Origin: a candidate division KSB1 bacterium
Lineage (GTDB): Bacteria; Zhuqueibacterota; JdFR-76; DREG01
Assembly: GCA_022566355.1 (NCBI GenBank)
Contig: JADFJB010000049.1
Span: 1-32,169 of the forward strand
Direction: 5' to 3'
DNA: 32,169 nt
Both the position numbers and the translations under genes were made by a program. The stretch's first letter is position 1. Each line of letters opens with the position of its first letter. Under the pieces are notes generated by a model that saw only the letters and a list, made by a program, of their open reading frames with translations, was not told the DNA's origin and made no database searches. Positions 25,654-32,169 of this stretch are shown here, one piece after another.

Positions 25654-26709
25654 TTAAAAAATAACTGAGAATGAGAATCGCATTGTATCTGATAATGGAT
25701 GGCCTTTACCGGCAGCAATATAGCCAAAGTCAATTTGGTAGATCGAATATCTAAAACCTGCACCAAAAGTTTTGGCGCGAATTTTGCCAATTTTATCGTC
25801 CCAATACCCGGCTCGCAAAGCAAAGAAATCGGCATACCAATATTCCATTCCGACATGTGAAATCACTTTTTTCATTTCTTGATCAAATGGTTCATCTCCC
25901 CAAGATGTGAAGATTGCTTTATAAAATGGGTCCGATTTTCCATCTGTATACCGGCGAACAAGAAGCTTGTTGAAATCTGCAGTCAGAGTAATTTTGTTAA
26001 ATTCAGAATCCAGTAAACGATATGCAAATCCCAATTTTAAATTAGTGGGCTGGGGGTCGGCTTGATCCACATCAATATATGCCACTTTAGGCCCCATGTT
26101 GGATAGGTTAATCCCAAAATTCAATCGGTCAAACAAAAATTGCTTGTACAAAATTCCAAGATCTACACCAAATGTCCAGGCTTGCCCTGTCCCTTCCTCT
26201 TTTCCTGCTCCAAAGGGGGCTAAATTACTTCTAATTATTTTCATGTTGACACCCAGGCCAATATTTGATTTTATTTTGGTGCCAAACGCTCCCGAAACAG
26301 CAAAATCGTAACTGGTGAATTTATCAATAACCTCAGGTCCTCTTTCGTCGGTTACATTTTGCTCTCCAAAATTCATGTAAGTAATACTTAGTCCAAATGT
26401 CCCAAGACCATCAACTGGGTGAGTAAAGGCCCCATAATCATAAAAAAGATCGGATGACAGTTGAGGCAACCAGTTTGAATGCATGAATAAGAATTCATTA
26501 TTTTCTAAGAAAGCTAAACCGCCACTATTCCAAAAAATAGCGGATGCATCATCTGCAACTGCAACAAAAGCTTCCCCCATTCCGTCAGCACGAACACCAG
26601 GTGAAATTAATAGAAACAATATTCCAGCTTCGCTTTGAGCTTTGCTTTCCGCTTGGATGCCAAATATCAATGCGATTGCTAAAAGCAGGGAAGTGAATTT
26701 CGTTTTCAT
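25654..26709 (-). CDS. PorV/PorQ-family outer-membrane protein (T9SS-associated)
   Basis: About 350 residues with a signal peptide (MKTKFTSLLLAIALIFGIQAESKAQ). The early motif ISPGVRADGMGEAFVAVADDASAIFWNSGGLAF is diagnostic for PorV/UPF0164-type barrels, and the protein ends with the barrel strand MRFSFSVIF. In Bacteroidota, PorV is an outer-membrane component of the type IX system that receives cargo carrying a C-terminal sorting domain; here the adjacent gene encodes such a cargo. The ATG at 26709 is preferred to an upstream in-frame codon at 26733 because a perfect GGAGG lies six bases before it. The gene ends in its own terminator. Other PorV/PorQ family members are not dedicated T9SS parts, so the assignment to secretion is inferred from context. 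Confidence 0.85.
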   Translation of the reverse strand: MKTKFTSLLLAIALIFGIQAESKAQSEAGILFLLISPGVRADGMGEAFVAVADDASAIFWNSGGLAFLENNEFLFMHSNWLPQLSSDLFYDYGAFTHPVDGLGTFGLSITYMNFGEQNVTDERGPEVIDKFTSYDFAVSGAFGTKIKSNIGLGVNMKIIRSNLAPFGAGKEEGTGQAWTFGVDLGILYKQFLFDRLNFGINLSNMGPKVAYIDVDQADPQPTNLKLGFAYRLLDSEFNKITLTADFNKLLVRRYTDGKSDPFYKAIFTSWGDEPFDQEMKKVISHVGMEYWYADFFALRAGYWDDKIGKIRAKTFGAGFRYSIYQIDFGYIAAGKGHPLSDTMRFSFSVIF

Positions 26710-27258
26710 TATAAACCTCCGAATTATATCCAAATAAAAAAAACCAATGTCATCTTAATTGAAACCTCTCTGTCCCTGACATTCGTTTTTAAAATGGAGA
26801 ATGCGAAACAGCTAAAGGTTAATGACAAATCAAAAAAAAAGAACTCTTAACTAAAACAACCTTTAACTAAATTTTCTCGGCAATCTCCTTAATCATGGTA
26901 TATTACAGAAATAAAATTGTAAAATTAATTTAAGATATCTATATGTTCTTGTCAAGGTTTAATTATTACAATAACAATCTAACGCTATATAACAGAAAAA
27001 TATCCACAAAAATTTTTAAAATTAACAATTTCACCAAAAAACATCATTTAGTTATATATATCGGCATTATTGTTTTCGAATATAGTCCAGACCTTTTGAT
27101 TTTAAGGAAACAAGCACTCAAATTATATTCAATGAAATCTTAATTAATATAGGTAGTGAATAAATTCTTAAAAAATGCCGAAAATAAGTTGAGATAGGGA
27201 TTCCTATATTTTGTTTTTTTAGAATAATACTAATTTAATTTTTAAGGTATTTTCATTT
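26710..27258. other. Intergenic region between divergent porV-like and HD-GYP genes
   Basis: About 550 very AT-rich bases. It must hold the promoters of both divergent genes, but no convincing -35/-10 pair was found by eye. A 66-codon ORF at 26943-27143 has low-complexity Asn/Ile/Lys/Tyr composition, no ribosome site and no recognisable motif, and is probably spurious. Confidence 0.5.
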
Positions 27259-28338
27259 ATGCTTTTTTCTAAAATTCTGGTTGTTGATGATGAGCAATCC
27301 ATACGGAAATTAACCAAACAATATTTAAAAGAGTTTGGTTATATTTGCGAGGCTGTTCAAACAGCTGATGAAGGCTTGAAAAAGTTAACATCCGATCGCT
27401 TTGACCTGGTAATGACAGACATTCAATTAAACCATAATGAGGGGATTAACCTTCTCCATCGAATTAAAAAAATCGATCCAAATTTAGCTATGATCGCTCT
27501 AACCAGTACAGAAAACACAAAACAAGCTGTAGAATGTTTGAAAATTGGAGTTTCAGATTATATTTTAAAACCTTTTCAAAAAAATGATATTCAAGTAGCA
27601 GTTAAACGCGCACTAGAGAGGAGAAGTCTCCTTCTGAAAAAAAAAGCATATCATGATGAATTGGAAAAGAGTATCCGTGGTCGAACGATGGAGGTTGTTC
27701 GGGCTTATCATGAAATCGAAAATACCTATCAACAGACTCTTGAAGCTTTAATTTCTGCCTTAGATTTTAGGGAACAAAGTACGGCGGGTCATTCCAAAAG
27801 AGCTGTCGATTATACAAGATTGCTGGCAATGGAAATGGGTATTCAAGGAGAAGAGTTGATATCTATCACACGCGGAGCACTTTTGCACGATGTTGGAAAA
27901 ATCGGAATTTCGGATTCCATTTTACTCAAACCGGGAAAATTGTTGGAGAGCGAATGGGAAATAATGAAAAAACATCCCATTTATGGGTATGAAATGTTGA
28001 AAGACATAAAATTTTTAGAGCAATGTCTTGATATCATTCTTTATCATCATGAGAGATTTGATGGTAAAGGTTATCCGCGAAGAATTAAAGGAGAGGATAT
28101 TGCAATAGGCGCCCGGATTTTTGCAGTAGTTGATGCGTTTGATGCAATAACCAGCAACCGTGTTTATCGATCGGCACAGAGTTTTAAGAAAGCTTATGAT
28201 ATTCTACGTGAAAATGAAGGGACTCAATTTGATCCGTATGTAGTTGAATCCTTTGCAAAAATTCCCGAGCAGAAAATTCTTCGTATTTATCAGCTGTCCA
28301 TCTTAGAGGAAAATAAAAGAAATGTTAAAGACAAATAA
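27259..28338 (+). CDS. Response regulator with HD-GYP domain (RpfG-type cyclic-di-GMP phosphodiesterase)
   Basis: A 359-residue cytoplasmic regulator. Residues 1-125 form a receiver domain with the acidic pair D10-D11, phosphoacceptor D54 (VMTDIQ), T82/S83 and K104 (ILKPF). A helical linker (~125-165) leads to the HD-GYP domain (~165-350) with HSKRAVDYT, the metal pair H210-D211 in LLHDVGKIGI, KKHPIYGYEML, HHERFDGKGYP carrying GYP at 271-273, and FAVVDAFDAITSNR. HD-GYP enzymes hydrolyse cyclic-di-GMP; phosphorylation of the receiver should control this. No partner kinase is adjacent, so it is an orphan here, although a degraded hybrid kinase lies 12 kb away. The ribosome site is weak. A terminator-like hairpin follows. 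Confidence 0.92.
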   Translation: MLFSKILVVDDEQSIRKLTKQYLKEFGYICEAVQTADEGLKKLTSDRFDLVMTDIQLNHNEGINLLHRIKKIDPNLAMIALTSTENTKQAVECLKIGVSDYILKPFQKNDIQVAVKRALERRSLLLKKKAYHDELEKSIRGRTMEVVRAYHEIENTYQQTLEALISALDFREQSTAGHSKRAVDYTRLLAMEMGIQGEELISITRGALLHDVGKIGISDSILLKPGKLLESEWEIMKKHPIYGYEMLKDIKFLEQCLDIILYHHERFDGKGYPRRIKGEDIAIGARIFAVVDAFDAITSNRVYRSAQSFKKAYDILRENEGTQFDPYVVESFAKIPEQKILRIYQLSILEENKRNVKDK

Positions 28339-28351
28339 TAAATATTGGTAC

Positions 28352-28398
28352 ATTAACCGATTTTTGAAATTCTTATTTTTTATCTTTGGTTAATTTTT
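28352..28398 (+). terminator. Possible terminator after the HD-GYP gene
   Basis: ATTAACC (28352-28358) pairs with GGTTAAT (28388-28394), with GAT/ATC extending inside, followed by a T run. The loop is long and AT-rich, so strength is uncertain. Confidence 0.4.
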
Positions 28399-28491
28399 GG
28401 AATTATTAATGATTATTAATTGTATTTGTTTATCAAAAAATATAGTATAGCAGTTGTACAGAATAATTAGGATTAAAAAAAAGAAATCATT

Positions 28492-30564
28492 ATGGTACGA
28501 TCAAAAGCATACAGTTTAATTATTTCATTGATTCTTGCAATTGTTGGTTTAAGCCAAGCCAAGGATACGCCATTTACTTCCTCTGATCGATTTCCTTTAC
28601 CTCAGGAGCTTGAGGTACAAGTTGAATTTTGGATTGATGTGTACACCAAATATCATACGAATGAATACATCATTCATGATACTAGAAATTTGTCAATTGT
28701 TTATGAAGTAGTGCAGTTGGGAAGGCTACATAAAGATCAAATAGATCTGCCGCAAACTAAAAAAGAGAGGAAGTTCTTAAAGAAGAAAAGTAAACAATAT
28801 CGCTCAATCCTTTTAAAATTAGGATCATCAAAAACCAACCTTAAGAAATTAACATCGAAAGAATTGGAAATATTCAAATATTTTGGAGAATCCACAAATC
28901 GCAGAGTCTATAGGACCGCTGCTAAGAATATTAGAGTTCAGCGCGGACAAAAGGATCGATTTGAAAGAGGGCTAAAGCAATCCGGTAAATATATTGATCT
29001 TATTAAACGAATTTTTAGAAAACATGGGCTTCCTGAAGAATTAAGTGTCCTTCCTCATGTGGAATCTTCATTTAATTATTTAGCCTATTCTTCGGCAGGA
29101 GCTGCGGGGATGTGGCAAATTACAAGGCGAACCGGGCGTCGTTATCTAAAAATCAATTATGAAATTGATGAACGATTAGACCCACTATTATCGACTGAAG
29201 CAGCAGCAAAGCTGTTAAAAAATAAATACAATACTCTCGGAGAATGGCCGATTGCTATTACTGCTTACAACCATGGCCTTCCTGGAATGAAGCGAGCTAA
29301 AAGGAAACTGAACACGACGGATATCGTCAAGATTATCGCAAAGTATCGAAGTCGATATTTTGGGTTTGCTTCTCGAAATTTCTATTGTGAATTTTTGGCA
29401 GCATTGCACGTCGTTGAGAATTATCAGGAATATTTCAGTGAAATTGCATTTGAACCGCCAGAAAAATTTCAAGAGTTTGAATTGCCTTATTTTGTCAAGT
29501 TAAGCACTATAGAAAATTATTTTAATATTAGTGTTCAGAAAATAAGAGAGTTTAACCCTGCTTTAAGAAAACCGATTTTTAATGATTCGAAATATTTACC
29601 AAAGAAATATATGCTTCGATTACCGATTAACATCGATCCGGCTTTATTATTTGCCAGCGTACCGGAATCGCAGCTTTTTGTCGATCAAAAGTTATCAAAA
29701 TATTATCGGGTTAGGCGAGGGGATACACTAAGCAAAATTGCCAGTCGACACCGAACATCTACTGCTGCATTAATGGCTATGAACAATATTGCAAGCGCTA
29801 ACAGAATTCGTACCGGTGTGGTATTACGAATTCCTCAAAAAGAACAATTGGTAAGTTTGACAAAAGAAAAATCTACAAAAATTGAAAATAAGAAAACTCA
29901 GGAGAAAGTGATCGCAGCAGCCCCTGTACCGAAAGAAATAAAATCAATTGAAATGTCTCAATCAGAAAAAGTATCAGGTATTCCAAAATCTGCCGGACCA
30001 AAGGTTGAACCTCAGGCCATAGATTATTCTACAGTAAATAGTAGAAAGTCCATTACACCTGAGATTTTATTTATTACAAACACAAATCCTGTTGAAGGCG
30101 TTGTGATAGTTGAACCGGACGAAACACTGGGGCATTATGCCGATTGGTTAAAAATCCCAACTCAACACATTAGAAATTTGAATGATTTGACTTATGGAGA
30201 AGATATTCAGTTCGGAACCGAAATTAGAATCGTTTTCCAAAAAGTTAAACCTGAAGATTTCATCAATTCCAGGTTAGAGTATCACAGGGGAATCGAAGAG
30301 GATTTCTTTTTGAATTACAACGTCTTGGGGACGACAACGCATCAAATAAAAAGAGGCGATAATATTTGGTATTTATGTAATTACGTTTATAAACTTCCCT
30401 TTTGGTTGATAAAAAGTTATAACAGTGAAATAGATTTTCAAAAACTGAAACCTGGGGATCTAATATTAATTCCGGAAATTCAGGCCATCGAATCAACCTC
30501 AGCAAATAGTGAAATCAATAAAATACTTACTCCAAAACCCCAAGTTTTATCCTCAAACTTTTGA
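28492..30564 (+). CDS. Lytic transglycosylase with LysM domains (MltD-like)
   Basis: A 690-residue exported protein with signal peptide (cleavage near SQA, residue ~23). A long helical N-terminal region (~35-175) precedes the SLT domain (~175-300), which has the catalytic glutamate in LPHVESSFN (E191), then SSAGAAGMWQI, DPLLSTEAA and ITAYNHG, as in MltD-type enzymes. A clear LysM follows at ~404-448 (YRVRRGDTLSKIASRH), then a low-complexity linker, a divergent LysM-like repeat at ~537-583 (PDETLGHYADWLKI) and a third LysM at ~617-662 (HQIKRGDNIWYLCNYV). It should cleave peptidoglycan between MurNAc and GlcNAc with anhydroMurNAc formation, bound through the LysM repeats. No ribosome site is obvious. 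The next gene, a NamZ-like protein, also acts on peptidoglycan. Confidence 0.9.
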   Translation: MVRSKAYSLIISLILAIVGLSQAKDTPFTSSDRFPLPQELEVQVEFWIDVYTKYHTNEYIIHDTRNLSIVYEVVQLGRLHKDQIDLPQTKKERKFLKKKSKQYRSILLKLGSSKTNLKKLTSKELEIFKYFGESTNRRVYRTAAKNIRVQRGQKDRFERGLKQSGKYIDLIKRIFRKHGLPEELSVLPHVESSFNYLAYSSAGAAGMWQITRRTGRRYLKINYEIDERLDPLLSTEAAAKLLKNKYNTLGEWPIAITAYNHGLPGMKRAKRKLNTTDIVKIIAKYRSRYFGFASRNFYCEFLAALHVVENYQEYFSEIAFEPPEKFQEFELPYFVKLSTIENYFNISVQKIREFNPALRKPIFNDSKYLPKKYMLRLPINIDPALLFASVPESQLFVDQKLSKYYRVRRGDTLSKIASRHRTSTAALMAMNNIASANRIRTGVVLRIPQKEQLVSLTKEKSTKIENKKTQEKVIAAAPVPKEIKSIEMSQSEKVSGIPKSAGPKVEPQAIDYSTVNSRKSITPEILFITNTNPVEGVVIVEPDETLGHYADWLKIPTQHIRNLNDLTYGEDIQFGTEIRIVFQKVKPEDFINSRLEYHRGIEEDFFLNYNVLGTTTHQIKRGDNIWYLCNYVYKLPFWLIKSYNSEIDFQKLKPGDLILIPEIQAIESTSANSEINKILTPKPQVLSSNF

Positions 30565-30751
30565 TATGGTTTATTTTAAAATTCATCACTTGATTTTCTT
30601 CGAATAATTTATTGCACTTAAATTCAATCGCTTTAAATTAGTATTGACTATAACCGATTTTTTTCGAATTTAGTTACTATAATCTTGTTGCCCAAACCAA
30701 GTAGGTATTCAAAGATTCAGATTGTTTTTTCACCCAAATTCAAGAGGATGA

Positions 30752-32014
30752 ATGTTTACTTCTAAGCAGAGAGTTCATGGATTGCTAAGCATGGTCCTAT
30801 TGGGGAACTTATTATTTTTCTTAAGCTGTGAAAATAAGTTTGAACCAGTCAAACCTGGATTGGACGTTCTCATTCAAGAAAGTATAAACCTTATTGAAGG
30901 AAGAAAAATAGGTATAATTACGAACCATACAGCTCTTTCATCCAATGGCGAGCACATTGTGGATGTTTTGATAAAAAAAGTCCCTAATATACATATAGCT
31001 GCACTCTTTGCTCCGGAACATGGAATACGAGGAGATCGAACGGGTGGTGAGTTTATAGAAACTTATATCGACTCATTGACAGGGATAACTGTCTTTAGTC
31101 TTTATCAAAGAAACAGAAAGCCAACTTCGGAGATGTTAGATAGCCTGGATTTGCTGTTATTTGATATTATGGATATTGGTACGAGATTTTATACTTACAT
31201 GAGCACTATGGCATTGGCAATGGAAGCAGCTGCAGAACATGGGATACCTTTTATCGTTCTTGACCGCCCTAACCCAATTTCCGGAGAAATCATTGAAGGA
31301 CCGATATTACAACCGGAACATAAGAGCTTTGTGGGGATGTTTCCTATCCCTATCCGACATGGCTTAACAGCAGGAGAGTTAGCCCGGATGATCAATGGTG
31401 AGGGATGGTTGGCAAATGGTATCCATGTTGATTTGACAGTAGTCCCTATAAAAAATTGGCAGCGAATGCAGTGGTTTGATCAAACGGGTTTACCCTGGAT
31501 TAAAACTTCCCCCAACATGCCAACCTTGGATGCAGCCATTCTTTACCCGGGTATGGGTTTGCTCGAGGGCGTAAATATATCTGAGGGCAGGGGAACATCA
31601 ACACCTTTCAATCTCATTGGAGCTCCCTGGATTGAACCGGATATTGTGAAATCAAAATTATCTGCTTTTCAAACATATGGTATTCAGCTTGAATCCAGAG
31701 AATTTACTCCAGTTTCCATTGCTAATGCAGCGCCATCGCCTGAATATGAGGATCAATTATGTAAAGGATTTTATTTACATATTGAAAATCGAAATGTATT
31801 CCGCTCGGTTTCGTTTAGCCTAAATCTATTATCAACTTTATATCAATTATATAAAAATGAATTAACATTTAACTCTTATTTTGATCGACTCCTTGGCGAC
31901 TCGAATATAAAGCAGCAAATAATGGATGGTATTCCTGTAAGAAATATAATTGCAAGTTGGAGTGGGGATTTGGCTAAGTATAAAATGGCAAGGAAAAACT
32001 ATTTACTCTATTAA
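30752..32014 (+). CDS. DUF1343 protein, NamZ-like exo-beta-N-acetylmuramidase
   Basis: About 420 residues. A signal peptide ends in LLFFLSC, a probable lipobox, so the mature protein would be a lipoprotein starting at Cys26. The rest is one DUF1343 unit with the family motifs GRKIGIITNHTAL, LFAPEHGIRGD, FDIMDIGTRFYTYM, VLDRPNPISG, PNMPTLDAAILYPGMGLLEGVN and SEGRGTSTPF. Characterised members (NamZ, family GH171) release MurNAc from the non-reducing ends of peptidoglycan fragments. The GAGG site lies four bases before the ATG at 30752. Together with the upstream lytic transglycosylase it suggests a peptidoglycan turnover pair. Length matches the family, so the gene looks complete. Confidence 0.9.
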   Translation: MFTSKQRVHGLLSMVLLGNLLFFLSCENKFEPVKPGLDVLIQESINLIEGRKIGIITNHTALSSNGEHIVDVLIKKVPNIHIAALFAPEHGIRGDRTGGEFIETYIDSLTGITVFSLYQRNRKPTSEMLDSLDLLLFDIMDIGTRFYTYMSTMALAMEAAAEHGIPFIVLDRPNPISGEIIEGPILQPEHKSFVGMFPIPIRHGLTAGELARMINGEGWLANGIHVDLTVVPIKNWQRMQWFDQTGLPWIKTSPNMPTLDAAILYPGMGLLEGVNISEGRGTSTPFNLIGAPWIEPDIVKSKLSAFQTYGIQLESREFTPVSIANAAPSPEYEDQLCKGFYLHIENRNVFRSVSFSLNLLSTLYQLYKNELTFNSYFDRLLGDSNIKQQIMDGIPVRNIIASWSGDLAKYKMARKNYLLY

Positions 32015-32062
32015 CCTGGATAATTCATGAATCATGTTTTTAAGCTTAAAACTTCCAATTAT

Positions 32063-32086
32063 GTCATCCCGTCGTGAACGGGATCT
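32063..32086. repeat. Dispersed GTCATCCCG-type hairpin repeat
   Basis: ATCCCGT (32066-32072) and ACGGGAT (32078-32084) form a hairpin with a five-base loop, preceded by TGTC. It is similar in form to the hairpins at 7397 and 19274 but differs in sequence. It could also end the transcript of the NamZ-like gene, though no T tract follows. Nothing else is seen to the window end. Confidence 0.5.
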
Positions 32087-32169
32087 ATTTCCATACATAT
32101 GAAAAAGCAGAAAGTTAAGCATGAAAATAGCGTGAAATGATCTTTTCTTGGATACCAATTATAAGGTTT

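Noticed and set aside
26943-27143. 66-codon ORF in the intergenic region before the HD-GYP gene
   Set aside because: No ribosome site, no motif, and composition (Asn, Ile, Lys, Tyr) expected of random AT-rich DNA.

Overview
The window looks like a chromosomal segment of an AT-rich bacterium of the FCB superphylum, most likely of the Calditrichota/KSB1 type. This is inferred from a PorV-family outer-membrane protein beside a secreted protein with a C-terminal type IX secretion (T9SS) sorting domain, two DUF5683-like envelope proteins, a peptidase/beta-propeller/beta-barrel fusion, a decayed hybrid two-component sensor with ligand-binding propeller, and modest Shine-Dalgarno use with several TTG starts. 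No rRNA, tRNA, CRISPR array, prophage or transposase gene was seen.

Layout. 1-2104 (+): the C-terminal end of one envelope/glycan protein followed by a GT-C-type multispanning membrane protein. 2161-2384: two terminators and a promoter. 2431-3861 (+): a PLP-dependent threonine dehydratase and a cold-shock protein with a long structured leader. 3949-5583 (-): an outer-membrane barrel protein and a DUF3179 protein whose reading frame crosses one TGA exactly where the family has its conserved cysteine, a strong selenoprotein candidate. 5826-10741: methylmalonate-semialdehyde dehydrogenase (+) convergent with a sodium:solute symporter and a class III aminotransferase (-), plausibly uptake and breakdown of a small amino acid such as beta-alanine, valine or taurine. 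Between the convergent genes lies an insertion-like island: inverted-repeat arms, a broken GxxExxY gene and a MITE-like element inside that gene. 10936-12381 (+): a secreted aminopeptidase P. 12417-15417: a decay zone with an M1 aminopeptidase remnant, intact queD, and a hybrid histidine kinase pseudogene with many lesions. 15663-16686 (+): a ClpP-type protease and a DUF427 protein.

16714-26709 (-) is an envelope block transcribed leftward: PorV-like protein, terminator, a T9SS-sorted M6-like protein that has lost its zinc-binding motif, a gluzincin/propeller/barrel protein coupled to it by a one-base overlap, two DUF5683-like proteins and an RmlD-like reductase. 27259-32014 (+): an HD-GYP response regulator, a LysM lytic transglycosylase and a NamZ-like DUF1343 lipoprotein, pointing to cyclic-di-GMP signalling and peptidoglycan turnover.

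The observations most worth following are the putative selenocysteine in the DUF3179 protein, the M6 pseudoprotease coupled to an apparently active metalloprotease-barrel fusion, and the nested insertion island at 7287-7930 that appears to have supplied the last residues of the symporter.
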